A stretch of DNA of 64,000 nt from Zobellia uliginosa (GCF_900156625.1 NZ_FTOB01000003.1:496001-560000), one strand, 5' to 3'; counted from the first letter of the stretch, positions 26,024 to 35,775 are shown. A program made the numbers and translations. The notes: a model not told the origin generated them from the sequence alone.

Positions 26024-26054
26024 CAAAAATAACAAACTGAAAGCATTTTTACAA
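26024..26054 (-). promoter_or_regulatory. Promoter of the fused E1 gene
   Basis: On the minus strand TTG (26052-26054) is followed after exactly 20 bases by TATTTTTG (26024-26031). This is a full match to the Bacteroidota -33/-7 promoter. The start codon lies 20 bases downstream. Confidence 0.75.
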
Positions 26055-26166
26055 TGCCAATTTATCATAGTTGATTAAAAAATAATTAATAATATACCTT
26101 TAGAAATGATCTTTTGGTAATTTTAAATCCGTATTTCGATTTTTTTTTAGAGATTCTTTGATCGGG

Positions 26167-29031
26167 TCAGAACCACTTTCTGGTAAACAGACCAATAAGG
26201 GTTTTTGGGCTTACGGTAACGATAAAGCGAATTTTTTCTCCGTATTGGGGCTGGGCGACTTCCCATCCATTATTGGAATACATCGGAAAATAAAGTTCAA
26301 AATAGTCGGTCAGTAGATTGAGGCGGACCCCCGCATCGTAAACGAACTTGCCACTTACCCCTTTGTTCTTTACATAACCTAGGTCACTGTATACTTCAAT
26401 CCATCGCCAAAGGTTGACACTGGTATTTATGGTCGTTAGGTAGTCGTTGGCGAATCGATATTCTTGGGGAAGAAAAGACTTAAAACCACCTTCCGCTATT
26501 ATGATCTGCTGACTGTAAATGCCGGAATCTTCAGATCGTCCGAGGTAGCCGTAGTCGAACAGATAATCGGTAGGTCGGTCAAGGGCAAAGCTGAAGTAGT
26601 TCGGGTCTTTGTACTCGGTAGTCTTGTTTCTGATAAACTTACCCGCGTAGAAGCGGAAGTTGAATTGACGGTTGTTCTCGAAAAGTTTACGATATTCAAG
26701 TTCAAAGGCCACCTTACTGAAATCACTGGCGTGTTGTGCGTCGGCAAACCAAGAGATATAGTTGATGATTCCCGGATTGCGATTGGTGTATCTTAGGTTC
26801 AGTACGCTGTAATCGGGAGGCGTTTCAAAATCGCCGAGATTTTCGGCCTTGTCCCTTAGTACGTTAACGTACCTTAAGTTTAAAAACTCCCTTTTGTTCG
26901 AAATCAGATTGGAGGGTCTCCAGCCGAAGGTGACAGAAGGGGTTATGGTAGAGTAGCGCGAATTGGCCTGAAAGTGATAGGTAGAACCGGCTACACTGTA
27001 ATTGGCCACGTAAAGTCCGCTCTTGCTCAGGTATTTTCTATAGGTAACCCTTCCCGAGCCCACAAAGGCTTTTTCACGAAAGGAGTAGGAGGGGGCAAAA
27101 TCGTAAACGAAGGGGCGCTCTAATAAGGTTTTGTTGTAGAGGCGCATACCGGGCGTCCATCCGTCGTAAATATTGAAATTTAAAATCGGTACGTAAAAGA
27201 CCTGATTGTAGTAGGGGTTTTCGGAATCGCGAAAGAACGTAAATTTCAACTTTTTGTTTCCGGAAAAGAAGCCGCCTAAAGATTTCCAGTTGTCCCTTTG
27301 GTTGAATTCGGGTATTTTCTGGTCGTAGTTCAATACCAGACGTTTTTCACCGTTCTTCGGAATGGTCACCGTCTTGATCGTATTGATGTCCGAAAACCAA
27401 TATTTAGATACTACCGAATCGTTCTTGAGCCCGAATAGGGAAATGGGAACATTGGTTCCTTTTTTGTTCTTTATGGTCACCCGAAGTGAATCTTCGGTCT
27501 TTTCTACCTTTTTGATCTTAAAGTCTATTTTTCTATCGGTGGAGACGTATTCGTTAAAGAACCAGTCGATGTCAATATTGGTTTCCCTTTTTAAAATAGA
27601 CTCAAAATCGAGGGTCTTGACTTGACTTAGTTTATAATGTTTGTAAAAGGTTTTTATGCTTTTGTCGACCTTTTCCTTACCGATATAACTGGCGAGGTAG
27701 GAGAGACCGAGTCCGGCCTTATACTTGTTGGCTATTTTTTGGTTGAACTTGATGAGTGAGTCGTTACTGGTATTCAGCGGTTGGTCTAAATTGGTACGTG
27801 CAGTAAGCATATAGAGGAAGGGATACTGCTCGTTAAAGTCCATTTTAGCCAGATTGAAACTGCGAATACCCCAGATCCTTGATAGTTTTCCCAATAGTTT
27901 TTGATCGGGATAGTATTTTTCAACATAGGCAATCATCAGGTAATTGGCGATGGCATCGCTTAGCCATTGTTCTTTTCGAGGGTCGAGAAATAAGGTTTCT
28001 TCAAGAATATTGATCAGTGCTGTCTTTAAAAACTTCATTTCAAATTGAAACTGTTCTTCGTAGGGCCTGATGAAGGAGGGCAATTGGTTGATGCCGTACA
28101 AGGGATTTTTTTCATAGTCCAATTGGCTGACCAAGAGCTGGGAATGGGGAAATTTGCCTAGGTTGTTCTCGATAAACTCCGTTACCCGATTGATGGAAAT
28201 GCCCTTGCCGATTTCGTCATATTTTGAGGCTTCAATATCGGTTATGACCGTCATCTGTGGTGTTACGTGGGTAACGAAGCGCTTTTGGGGGCTCAGTAAG
28301 ATCTCGCAGTTTTTTTGTTGTGTAGCCGAAAGTTGGGCCATTTGACCGTTCGGGAAATTACTATTGCCCAATATGGTAAAGTTGGAGGCCAAGTATAAGT
28401 GGGGCGGGTAGACGAAATTGACCACCGTTTCCGTCACTCCGGTATAAAGGTCTTCAAGGTTTTTGTTAGAGTACAGATGCCACGTGCCGTCAAAGTAGGC
28501 GGGGGTCAGGTACCAATCCTTTAGATAGAAACTGTTCTTTTTCTTGTCGTAACCATAAGGCGTAAACTTGTTTTCAGGAAGCTTTATAGTATAGGTAAGG
28601 AAGAGCTTGGTCGATTCACCTGGCGGTAAGGGACTGTTCAATTCTACCTTCAAGATGTCCAGTTCCTTGGTACGCCGCCAAAAGAGGCCCCTATACTCAT
28701 CGTCAACGGCACTTATGATCGTGGTATATCCGCGTTCTTCGTTCTTTGCGAGGTGCAAACTCTTTTTGAATTCCTCTGAAAACCGCTTGGCCAACCCCGT
28801 GTTTTTACTGGCGTAGGCATGGGCCCAATCATTGAAATAAAGGGTGCTAAGGGTGACGTTCGAATTGTTGTGATAGGTGAATTCCTGTTGAATACGTATT
28901 TCCTTGCTTTCCCCGTCGAGGTTGGCCGTGAGTACGTTCTGGTGCTGCGCCGAAAGTACCCCGATACCGGATATCGATACAGCACCTAGAAAAAAACAAT
29001 ATATGAGGGATTTTAATTTCAAGGAAGGCAT
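26167..29031 (-). CDS. Peptidase M1-like protein with outer-membrane barrel domain, catalytic motif lost
   Basis: This 954-residue protein has a signal peptide, then an M1 (gluzincin)-like N-terminal beta domain (LSTLYFNDWAHAYA, LPPGESTKLFLTYTIKLP). A helical middle and a C-terminal ~400 residues of long alternating strands typical of an outer-membrane barrel follow (SGRVTYRKYLSKSGLYV; ends FIVTVSPKTLIGLFTRKWF). The expected zinc motif HExxH and the later Glu helix of the M1 family are missing. At the matching place it reads NILEETLFLDPRKEQWLSDA, where neither His is present and the NEG of the last helix is replaced. It is therefore probably not a working peptidase. Its start overlaps the LOG-like gene by one base, so the two are coupled. 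Confidence 0.75.
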   Translation of the reverse strand: MPSLKLKSLIYCFFLGAVSISGIGVLSAQHQNVLTANLDGESKEIRIQQEFTYHNNSNVTLSTLYFNDWAHAYASKNTGLAKRFSEEFKKSLHLAKNEERGYTTIISAVDDEYRGLFWRRTKELDILKVELNSPLPPGESTKLFLTYTIKLPENKFTPYGYDKKKNSFYLKDWYLTPAYFDGTWHLYSNKNLEDLYTGVTETVVNFVYPPHLYLASNFTILGNSNFPNGQMAQLSATQQKNCEILLSPQKRFVTHVTPQMTVITDIEASKYDEIGKGISINRVTEFIENNLGKFPHSQLLVSQLDYEKNPLYGINQLPSFIRPYEEQFQFEMKFLKTALINILEETLFLDPRKEQWLSDAIANYLMIAYVEKYYPDQKLLGKLSRIWGIRSFNLAKMDFNEQYPFLYMLTARTNLDQPLNTSNDSLIKFNQKIANKYKAGLGLSYLASYIGKEKVDKSIKTFYKHYKLSQVKTLDFESILKRETNIDIDWFFNEYVSTDRKIDFKIKKVEKTEDSLRVTIKNKKGTNVPISLFGLKNDSVVSKYWFSDINTIKTVTIPKNGEKRLVLNYDQKIPEFNQRDNWKSLGGFFSGNKKLKFTFFRDSENPYYNQVFYVPILNFNIYDGWTPGMRLYNKTLLERPFVYDFAPSYSFREKAFVGSGRVTYRKYLSKSGLYVANYSVAGSTYHFQANSRYSTITPSVTFGWRPSNLISNKREFLNLRYVNVLRDKAENLGDFETPPDYSVLNLRYTNRNPGIINYISWFADAQHASDFSKVAFELEYRKLFENNRQFNFRFYAGKFIRNKTTEYKDPNYFSFALDRPTDYLFDYGYLGRSEDSGIYSQQIIIAEGGFKSFLPQEYRFANDYLTTINTSVNLWRWIEVYSDLGYVKNKGVSGKFVYDAGVRLNLLTDYFELYFPMYSNNGWEVAQPQYGEKIRFIVTVSPKTLIGLFTRKWF

Positions 29032-29717
29032 TAAAAATTAGGACTCAGATTTCGGCCTTTGTAGAAAGCATCGATAATATCGACCACTTCATCTTCGGTG
29101 TCCGCAATCTTAATAAGGTCTAGGTCATTGGGACTAATATTTTTTACGCCGAGCATGGTATTCTTTATCCAATCTATCAACCCGGACCAGAATTCGCTGC
29201 CGACCAAGATGATGGGAAACTTTTCTATTTTATTGGTTTGGATAAGGGTAATGGCTTCAAAGAGTTCGTCAAGGGTGCCAAAACCACCGGGCATTACGAC
29301 AAAACCTTGGGAGTATTTTACGAACATGACCTTTCTGACGAAAAAGTAATCGAAGTCCAAGCTCTTATCCGAATCGATATAGGGGTTGTCGTGTTGTTCA
29401 AAGGGCAGGTCTATATTCAGTCCTACCGACGTACCATCGGCAAGGTGGGCCCCTTTGTTACCAGCTTCCATAATGCCTGGCCCTCCACCGGTAATGACAC
29501 CGTAGCCTGCTTCTGCAATACTTTTGGCAATGCTTACGGCCAACTCGTAATACCTTTCACCCTCCTTGGTACGGGCCGAACCGAAAATAGAAACACAGGG
29601 GCCAATGGTACCCATCTTTTCAAATCCCATTACAAACTCGCCCATTATTTTAAAAATGGCCCAAGAATCGTTCGTTTTTATTTCGTTCCAACCTTTGTGG
29701 TGTTGTTCTTTTCTCAT
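29031..29717 (-). CDS. LOG-family nucleotide 5'-monophosphate phosphoribohydrolase (TIGR00730-like)
   Basis: This 228-residue Rossmann-fold protein has the LOG signature: GPCVSIFGSARTKEG near residue 38, VITGGGPGIMEAGNKGAH and the active-site motif VMPGGFGTLDELFEAI. LOG-type enzymes cleave nucleoside monophosphates to a base and ribose 5-phosphate. Plant and some bacterial members act on cytokinins, but ordinary bacteria probably use them in nucleotide salvage. The stop codon overlaps the next gene's start by one base. The start lies in a 183-base gap with no other recognisable feature. Confidence 0.9.
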   Translation of the reverse strand: MRKEQHHKGWNEIKTNDSWAIFKIMGEFVMGFEKMGTIGPCVSIFGSARTKEGERYYELAVSIAKSIAEAGYGVITGGGPGIMEAGNKGAHLADGTSVGLNIDLPFEQHDNPYIDSDKSLDFDYFFVRKVMFVKYSQGFVVMPGGFGTLDELFEAITLIQTNKIEKFPIILVGSEFWSGLIDWIKNTMLGVKNISPNDLDLIKIADTEDEVVDIIDAFYKGRNLSPNF

Positions 29718-29900
29718 GTATGCTAATTCATTTATTCGTGGGTTGTTTACCCGACTAACAGTATTGACTATGGCTTGGATAAGGGCGGGGTGCTAGCTCC
29801 CGTCACTTAAAATCAGCCAATGAATTTATTACTTTTATTTTAGAGTGGCACAAAACTCGTTTAAATTTTAAGCTATAAGTAAAACTCCCTGTGCCCGTAT

Positions 29901-30449
29901 TTAGTATTCGGTTACCGAACTCCAGTTTTCACCTGTTTTAATGCGGTGCAACTGCATTTCCGAAATGCCGAATTGTTTTGCGATCATTTTTAAACGTGTC
30001 CTGCGGTTGGGGTCGTTTAGTTTTCTCTTGATCAATTTGACCTTGGTTTCCGTAAGCTTGGAGTAGGTAATTCGCCTTGGTTTGTTCTTCCATTTAGGGC
30101 TACTGAACTGGTGCTCCTCCTTTTCTTTTTTTGTTGCCCATTTCAGGTTGTCCACATGGTTGTTCGTCTTGTCGTAATCGAGATGAATGACGAAAACGCC
30201 ATCTTTTTGTTCTAAAAAATGTTCGGCTACCAATTTGTGAACGTACCTACTGGTCGATTTTCCGTTCCGTTTTTGCTTTAAGGGCAAGTTTTGGTATCCA
30301 TTTATGAAGGATTCGGTAACCAAGAACTCTTCAGGGCCTTTACAATTGAGTATCCGGCCGTAATTTGATATTTTAAACTTTTCGTTTTCCGCTATCTTAT
30401 CATCGAATTCAATTTCTTTCCATTCTTCGTTCCAATAGTTTCGCGTCAT
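29901..30449 (-). CDS. NUMOD4/HNH endonuclease-like protein
   Basis: This 182-residue basic protein has three parts. A NUMOD4-like N-terminus (about residues 6-40) has EEWKEIEFDD and FKISNYGRILNCKG. A central HNH part is VIHLDYDKTNNHVDNLKW, carrying the His and the Asn-rich N-N-x-x-D-N-L motif. A C-terminal helix-turn-helix resembles NUMOD1 (RLKMIAKQFGISEMQLHRIK). This is the layout of homing-type endonucleases free of an intron. No intron or intein is visible around it. It lies 42 bases after the uvrA stop on the same strand and may be read from the uvrA transcript. Confidence 0.85.
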   Translation of the reverse strand: MTRNYWNEEWKEIEFDDKIAENEKFKISNYGRILNCKGPEEFLVTESFINGYQNLPLKQKRNGKSTSRYVHKLVAEHFLEQKDGVFVIHLDYDKTNNHVDNLKWATKKEKEEHQFSSPKWKNKPRRITYSKLTETKVKLIKRKLNDPNRRTRLKMIAKQFGISEMQLHRIKTGENWSSVTEY

Positions 30450-30491
30450 TTTCTATGTTCTTTTTCAAATACATATAATATTTCTTTCTTT

Positions 30492-33332
30492 TCAGTCCGG
30501 TATGTTCAGCTCAGGTCTCAAATATTTGGCCGTATAACTTTTTTTGTCCTGGGCCACTTCTTCGGGTGTTCCTTGGGCAACGACCTTGCCGCCGCCACGC
30601 CCCCCCTCATAGCCGATATCGATAATATAGTCGACCATTTTAATAACATCCATATTGTGCTCAATGACCAATATGGTATTTCCTTTGTCTACCAATCGGG
30701 TCAAAACTTCCATTAAAACACGAATATCTTCAAAGTGGAGTCCTGTTGTGGGTTCGTCCAAGATATAAAAAGTATTGCCCGTATCCCGTTTAGAAAGTTC
30801 CGTGGCCAGCTTAATGCGCTGGGCTTCACCTCCGGAAAGGGTAGTGGACTGCTGTCCTAGGGAAATATATCCCAATCCGACATCTTGTATGGTCTTTAAC
30901 TTACGATAAATTTTGGGGATAAGCTCAAAAAAATCAACCGCTTCGTTGATCGTCATCTCCAAAACGTCTGCAATAGATTTGCCCTTATATCGTATTTCAA
31001 GGGTTTCACGGTTAAAACGCTTGCCATTACAGGTTTCACATTCTACGTATACATCGGGTAAAAAATTCATTTCTATGACCCGGAGTCCCCCACCTTGGCA
31101 AGTTTCACATCGGCCGCCTTTGACGTTGAAACTAAATCGGCCGGGTTTGTACCCCCTAATGGCGGCTTCCGGGGTTTTGGCAAAAAGCGAACGGATTTCG
31201 CCGAAAACACCGGTATAGGTGGCCGGGTTGGAACGTGGGGTTCTTCCTATAGGCGACTGGTTGATGTCTATTACCTTGTCAATATGTTCTAGGCCCGTAA
31301 TTTTTTTATAGGGCATAGGTTTTTTTACGCCATTGAAATAATGGGCGTTCATAATAGGGTAGAGGGTTTCGTTGATCAAGGTCGATTTTCCACTGCCTGA
31401 AACTCCAGTAACACCGATCATCTGTCCTAAAGGAAAAGAGACCGTAACGTTTTTCAGGTTGTTTCCGGTAGAGCCGGAAAGCGTTATTTTCTTGCCATTG
31501 CCCTTTCTGCGCTTTTTGGGAACTGCAATTTCCTTTTTGCCCGTAATGTAATCGGCCGTAAGGGTATTTTCGTTTTTTAGCTCATCGGGATGCCCTTGGG
31601 AAATAATTTCACCGCCGTGTTTACCGGCCCTAGGTCCGATATCGATCACATGGTCGGCGCATTCGATCATATCGCGGTCGTGTTCTACTACGATAACGGA
31701 GTTTCCGATGTCTCTTAGGGCCTCCAAAGATTTGATCAGGCGGGTGTTGTCCCTTTGGTGAAGGCCAATGCTAGGCTCATCGAGAATGTAAAGTACCCCG
31801 ACCAATTGAGAACCGATCTGGGTGGCCAGGCGAATACGCTGGGCTTCCCCTCCCGAAAGGGATTTAGAGCTTCGGTTCAAGGAGAGGTAATCAAGGCCTA
31901 CATCCAAGAGGAATTGAATACGGGTCTTGATCTCTTTAATGATCTCTTCGGCAATCTTAAGCTGGTTGCCTTCCAGTTTCTTCTCAAGCCCCTTGAAGAA
32001 TTCGGCCAATTCCGCAATATCCAAATGGGCCAATTCCGCGATGTTCCTTTCGTCTATTTTAAAGTAGAGGGACTCTTTTCGCAGGCGGGCGCCTTCGCAT
32101 TCGGGACAAGTGATTCTGTCCATATATTCCTTGGCCCAGCGCTTTAATGCCGTTGTTCCTGCTTCCTCGTATTGGCTTTTGATAAAGTTGGCAATACCTT
32201 CGTAGTCGATTTTATAGTTGCGCTTTACGCCTAGGGTCTTCGAATCTACCTCAAAGGTTTCGTGTCCGCCGTTGAGTAGCACATCGATGGCCTCTTCGGA
32301 AATGCTGGAGATGGGATCGGTGAGCTCAAAGTTGTAGCGTTGGCCAATGGTCTCTATCTGCTTGAACGCCCACGATTTTTTATAATCGCCCAAGGGAGCG
32401 ATCCCCCCGGATTTTATGGATAATTTTTTATTGGGAAAAATCTTTTTTTCGTTTACCTCGTATACATGGCCCAACCCGTTACAATTGGGGCACATGCCCT
32501 TGGGTGAATTAAAGGAAAAGGTATTGGGTTCGGGTACGGGGTAGGAGATGCCCGTTGAGGGACACATCAGGTCTCGGCTAAAATACCGCGCCACGGTCTG
32601 CCCTTCTTCCAAGACCATGAGTACGTTTTCACCACTGTACATGGCGGTATTTATGGTTTCGGAAAGACGCTTGTCCATGTCCTCGGTATCGGAAACTTTA
32701 AGGCGGTCGATAACGATTTCAATGTCGTGGGTCTTGTAGCGGTCTACTTTCATGCCCTTGACGATATCCTTCACTTCGCCATCGATCCGTACTTTTACGA
32801 AGCCTTGTTTGGCAATTTGCTCAAAAAGCTCGCGATAATGCCCTTTTCTTGATTTGATGACCGGGGCGAGTACGTTTATCTTTTTTCCGTTATAGTCTTT
32901 CTTAATAAGTTCCTTGATCTGGTCGTCGCTATAACTCACCATTTTTTCGCCCGTATTGTAACTGTAGGCATCGCCGGCACGGGCAAAAAGTAAGCGGAGG
33001 AAGTCGTATATCTCCGTAATGGTGCCCACGGTCGAACGCGGTGATTTGGATGTGGTCTTCTGTTCTATGGCAATCACCGGTGAAAGTCCATCGATCTTGT
33101 CTACATCGGGTCTTTCCAATCCCCCTAAAAACTGACGGGCATAGGCCGAGAAGGTTTCGATGTAACGACGTTGGCCTTCGGCATAGATCGTGTCGAAGGC
33201 AAGGGAAGATTTCCCACTTCCTGAAAGTCCGGTTATAACCACCAGCTTTTCCCGGGGTATGGTAACATCTATATTTTTAAGGTTATGGACACGGGCGCCC
33301 TGAACCTCAATATTTTCTTCGTAATTTATCAT
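30492..33332 (-). CDS. uvrA: Excinuclease ABC subunit A
   Basis: This 946-residue UvrA is the damage-recognition ATPase of nucleotide-excision repair. Both ABC modules are present: Walker A motifs [14 protein letters not shown] and [14 protein letters not shown], signature motifs [12 protein letters not shown] and [12 protein letters not shown], and Walker [11 protein letters not shown] and [10 protein letters not shown]. The zinc-binding CxxC pairs are at [18 protein letters not shown] and [17 protein letters not shown]. The length is normal. Confidence 0.97.
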   Translation of the reverse strand: MINYEENIEVQGARVHNLKNIDVTIPREKLVVITGLSGSGKSSLAFDTIYAEGQRRYIETFSAYARQFLGGLERPDVDKIDGLSPVIAIEQKTTSKSPRSTVGTITEIYDFLRLLFARAGDAYSYNTGEKMVSYSDDQIKELIKKDYNGKKINVLAPVIKSRKGHYRELFEQIAKQGFVKVRIDGEVKDIVKGMKVDRYKTHDIEIVIDRLKVSDTEDMDKRLSETINTAMYSGENVLMVLEEGQTVARYFSRDLMCPSTGISYPVPEPNTFSFNSPKGMCPNCNGLGHVYEVNEKKIFPNKKLSIKSGGIAPLGDYKKSWAFKQIETIGQRYNFELTDPISSISEEAIDVLLNGGHETFEVDSKTLGVKRNYKIDYEGIANFIKSQYEEAGTTALKRWAKEYMDRITCPECEGARLRKESLYFKIDERNIAELAHLDIAELAEFFKGLEKKLEGNQLKIAEEIIKEIKTRIQFLLDVGLDYLSLNRSSKSLSGGEAQRIRLATQIGSQLVGVLYILDEPSIGLHQRDNTRLIKSLEALRDIGNSVIVVEHDRDMIECADHVIDIGPRAGKHGGEIISQGHPDELKNENTLTADYITGKKEIAVPKKRRKGNGKKITLSGSTGNNLKNVTVSFPLGQMIGVTGVSGSGKSTLINETLYPIMNAHYFNGVKKPMPYKKITGLEHIDKVIDINQSPIGRTPRSNPATYTGVFGEIRSLFAKTPEAAIRGYKPGRFSFNVKGGRCETCQGGGLRVIEMNFLPDVYVECETCNGKRFNRETLEIRYKGKSIADVLEMTINEAVDFFELIPKIYRKLKTIQDVGLGYISLGQQSTTLSGGEAQRIKLATELSKRDTGNTFYILDEPTTGLHFEDIRVLMEVLTRLVDKGNTILVIEHNMDVIKMVDYIIDIGYEGGRGGGKVVAQGTPEEVAQDKKSYTAKYLRPELNIPD

Positions 33333-33349
33333 TTTCTATAGCAAAGTGG

Positions 33350-33357
33350 CAAAGGTA
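33350..33357 (-). promoter_or_regulatory. -7 box of uvrA
   Basis: TACCTTTG on the minus strand fits TAnnTTTG and sits 18 bases ahead of the uvrA start. No TTG is present at -33. The rest of the 33333-33523 gap shows only a short hairpin (AACACC/GGTGTT at 33420-33441). Confidence 0.4.
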
Positions 33358-33523
33358 CGTTTTTGACCCTTAAGAAAGAAGCGACCTTTACTTATATCTA
33401 TGTTAAGGTAATTAGGGCCAACACCCTAAATAAAAGGTGTTTCGAACGATATGGGCACACATTTAACGCGATAAAAGCCCTCTCTTTGCGCAGTATTTTC
33501 AAAGCGGGCGTTAAGCGGTGGGG

Positions 33524-34297
33524 CTAAACCGCTTTTTTTTCGCTTAAATATTTCCAATACCGCTTGGGTACATGTTGTTTGTGAAGCTTTAAATTAATGC
33601 GCGATTTTATATTGGTGCTTTTAAAGTAATTGTTCCAGAGGTCTTGATAGTTGTATTCCTCATCGGTAAAATGGGCACTTTTGTTTATGCTGTTGGTATG
33701 GATGTCATCAAGGTCTAGGGATACGATTTCCACTCGGTTCAAATCGTAAAAAATTCCGTATTTCCGTTTGATATCGTAAATCAGCCATTGCTGGTCGGCA
33801 TATCTTGAGCGAAAGTGTTTTGAAATAAGGGGAAGCACATTGAAATCAGGCTCTATGTTGGCGAAATAGATTTCGTCTTTGGTCAATTGAAACCTTACAA
33901 AGGCTTCCATACGATGCTTTTCACGACCCACGGAACGAGCGAGTTGACTGATCTTTAGCACGAGGCCGTCCGAGTAATCGGAGGCAATGGAAGTATCGGA
34001 GGCGAACATTTTCCGAATAAAGCGGTAGAGCAAGATCTCAATGCCCTTATGCTCGCTTAAAAATGCAAAGTAGATGTCCTTTATGGCGCTGTGGCTCTTC
34101 TTATGAATTCCGTTCCAGACCCTTTTGGCCTTGTCCATTTGGGTGAAAATGGTTTCCGTTTCCGAGAATAGTCCGTTTTGGCAGACCGAGTGTTTCTGAA
34201 TATCGGACACCACTGCCTTTTCTTCAAAGGCCACAAATATGGCCGTAAGAAATCCGTTGAAACTACCGTCGTAAATAAGGGTCTTAGTCGAATTCAT
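33524..34297 (-). CDS. DUF4130 / TIGR03915 family putative DNA repair protein
   Basis: This 257-residue protein begins TKTLIYDGSFNGFLTAIFV, the conserved start of the TIGR03915/DUF4130 family. The body has VGREKHRMEAFVRFQLTKDE and FADQ-like DQQWLIYDIKRKYGIFYD segments, and a C-terminal WNNYFKSTNIKSRINLKLH. Family members are nearly always next to the radical SAM protein of family TIGR03916, as here (46 bases downstream of it). They are thought to take part in DNA repair or modification, with no proven chemistry. Both lie divergent from a LexA-like repressor. Confidence 0.88.
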   Translation of the reverse strand: MNSTKTLIYDGSFNGFLTAIFVAFEEKAVVSDIQKHSVCQNGLFSETETIFTQMDKAKRVWNGIHKKSHSAIKDIYFAFLSEHKGIEILLYRFIRKMFASDTSIASDYSDGLVLKISQLARSVGREKHRMEAFVRFQLTKDEIYFANIEPDFNVLPLISKHFRSRYADQQWLIYDIKRKYGIFYDLNRVEIVSLDLDDIHTNSINKSAHFTDEEYNYQDLWNNYFKSTNIKSRINLKLHKQHVPKRYWKYLSEKKAV

Positions 34298-34343
34298 AAT
34301 ACATGCTTTTTTTCGGTTACTACTTTAGCTTATGTGCATTCCA

Positions 34344-35609
34344 TTAAAACAATTGCAATTGGTTACTATATTCCTTTCTAAACTTTCCTGTCGAATTCTG
34401 AAGGATCAATCCCTTTATCTTGGCGCCTTCCATATCCCTATGTTCCCATTTGCTGGAATCACAGACAATGAAATACTTGGCACGGTTCAAGGCCACGCCA
34501 ATTTTTTTAAGGTGCTCCCAGTTGAGTTTTCTAAAGCGCCGGGCACTAATGATTTTATGGACGCTTTTCATACCGAGGCCCGGTATGCGCGCCAATACGC
34601 TTTTATCGGCTTTATTGATGTCTATGGGGAAGTATTGCATGTTCCGAAGGGCCCAGCCTAATTTAGGGTCTACGTCCATATCGAGGTTGGGGTGGTCGTT
34701 GTTTAGAAGTTCTTGGACCCCAAAGCCGTAGAAGCGCAAGAGCCAATCGGTCTGGTAGAGTCTATTTTCCCTGAGCATGGGCACTTGGGTCCCGATGGCA
34801 GGTAATCGGCTATCGTCCGCTACCGGTACATAGCCCGAATAATAGACCCGCTTCATATGGTAGGTTTTGTAATAGTATGTGGCCGAGTACATAATATCTT
34901 TGTCCGATTCCCCGGTTGCGCCTACGATCATTTGGGTGCTTTGCCCGGCAGGGGCGTATTTAGGGGTGCTTTTAATGATTTTTTTCTCCGATTTATATTG
35001 AATGATTTCGTTTTTCACCTTTAGCATAGGCTTGGTAAAATCTTCGTGTTTTTTGTCGGGGGCCAAAAGTTTGAGCTCTGAAATTGTGGGCACCTCGATG
35101 TTGACCGATAATCGATCGGCGTAGAGTCCCGCTTCACGCATAAGCTCGTCACTTGCCCCGGGAATGGATTTTAAATGGATGTAACCGTTGAAATTCTCTT
35201 CCAAACGGAGTTTTTTGGCAACGGCCACTAAGCGCTCCATGGTGTAATCGGGACTTTTAAAAATGCCCGAGCTGAGAAATAGGCCTTCGATATAGTTACG
35301 GCGATAAAAATTGATGGTCAGGTCTACTACCTCTTGGATCTTGAATGCGGCCCGTTGCACGTCGTTACTCTTGCGGGTTACACAGTAGGCACAGTCAAAA
35401 ATGCAGTGGTTGGTCAAGAGGATCTTGAGCAGGGAAACACACCTGCCGTCTTCCGTATAGCTGTGGCAGATACCCATGCCGCTACTGTCGCCTAGCCCAT
35501 TTGTGTTGTTCTTGCGAACGCTTCCGCTGCTGGAGCACGAAACGTCGTACTTGGCGGCATCGGCCAAGATGTTCAATTTTTCCTTTATTCTATCAAATGA
35601 CAATGACAT
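34344..35609 (-). CDS. TIGR03916-type putative DNA modification/repair radical SAM protein
   Basis: This protein of about 421 residues has the radical SAM cluster motif CIFDCAYC (C-x3-C-x2-C) near residue 75, preceded by SLLKILLTNH. The C-terminal end is a helix-hairpin-helix DNA-binding domain (DKSVLARIPGLGMKSVHKII). I chose the ATG at 35609 because family members start near M-x-x-x-FDRIKEKLNILADAAK and the upstream 20 residues would lie in the operator region. It is expected to use S-adenosylmethionine radical chemistry on DNA. It is followed by the DUF4130 partner and preceded by a palindrome-rich operator. Confidence 0.9.
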   Translation of the reverse strand: MSLSFDRIKEKLNILADAAKYDVSCSSSGSVRKNNTNGLGDSSGMGICHSYTEDGRCVSLLKILLTNHCIFDCAYCVTRKSNDVQRAAFKIQEVVDLTINFYRRNYIEGLFLSSGIFKSPDYTMERLVAVAKKLRLEENFNGYIHLKSIPGASDELMREAGLYADRLSVNIEVPTISELKLLAPDKKHEDFTKPMLKVKNEIIQYKSEKKIIKSTPKYAPAGQSTQMIVGATGESDKDIMYSATYYYKTYHMKRVYYSGYVPVADDSRLPAIGTQVPMLRENRLYQTDWLLRFYGFGVQELLNNDHPNLDMDVDPKLGWALRNMQYFPIDINKADKSVLARIPGLGMKSVHKIISARRFRKLNWEHLKKIGVALNRAKYFIVCDSSKWEHRDMEGAKIKGLILQNSTGKFRKEYSNQLQLF

Positions 35610-35626
35610 AGGTGGGTTTGTATTTA

Positions 35627-35694
35627 TTCCAAAATTATGGAAAAAATCCATATTATGGATATAATCCAAATAATATTTTGGATATATTCCAAAA
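35627..35694. promoter_or_regulatory. Dense operator array between the radical SAM gene and the S24 repressor
   Basis: Seven alternating half-sites TCCA/TGGA lie at 35628, 35638, 35647, 35656, 35665, 35679 and 35688, mostly 9-10 bases apart. They build nested palindromes: TTCCA-n6-TGGAA (35627-35642), the perfect ATCCATA-T-TATGGAT (35646-35660), ATCCAAA-n6-TTTGGAT (35664-35683) and TTTTGGA-TATAT-TCCAAAA (35676-35694). This is the expected binding region of the HTH-S24 protein encoded on the right. It would repress both divergent genes until DNA damage. Confidence 0.75.
35630..35637 (-). promoter_or_regulatory. -7 box of the radical SAM gene, inside the operator
   Basis: TAATTTTG on the minus strand matches TAnnTTTG and overlaps the leftmost palindrome. 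It is about 20 bases ahead of the ATG at 35609. No good -33 element is seen. Confidence 0.5.
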
Positions 35695-35706
35695 TGTGTA
35701 TATTTG
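35676..35706 (+). promoter_or_regulatory. Promoter of the HTH-S24 repressor gene
   Basis: TTTTG (35676-35680) is followed after 18 bases by TATATTTG (35699-35706), a full Bacteroidota promoter. The -33 element lies inside the rightmost palindrome TTTTGGA-TATAT-TCCAAAA, so a bound repressor would block polymerase. Transcription would start near 35712, which makes the ATG at 35776 the likely translation start. Confidence 0.7.
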
Positions 35707-35775
35707 AAAATGAAAGGGTGGTGGAAACTTCAAGCCCTCGACAGTTTTGAACAAGAGACCCAATGCAAGAGTTCT

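Noticed and set aside
33513-33541. AAGCGGT-n8-ACCGCTT followed by eight T looked like a terminator.
   Set aside because: It overlaps the end of the DUF4130 gene on the minus strand. The T-run on the plus strand encodes its Lys codons, and no plus-strand gene ends here.
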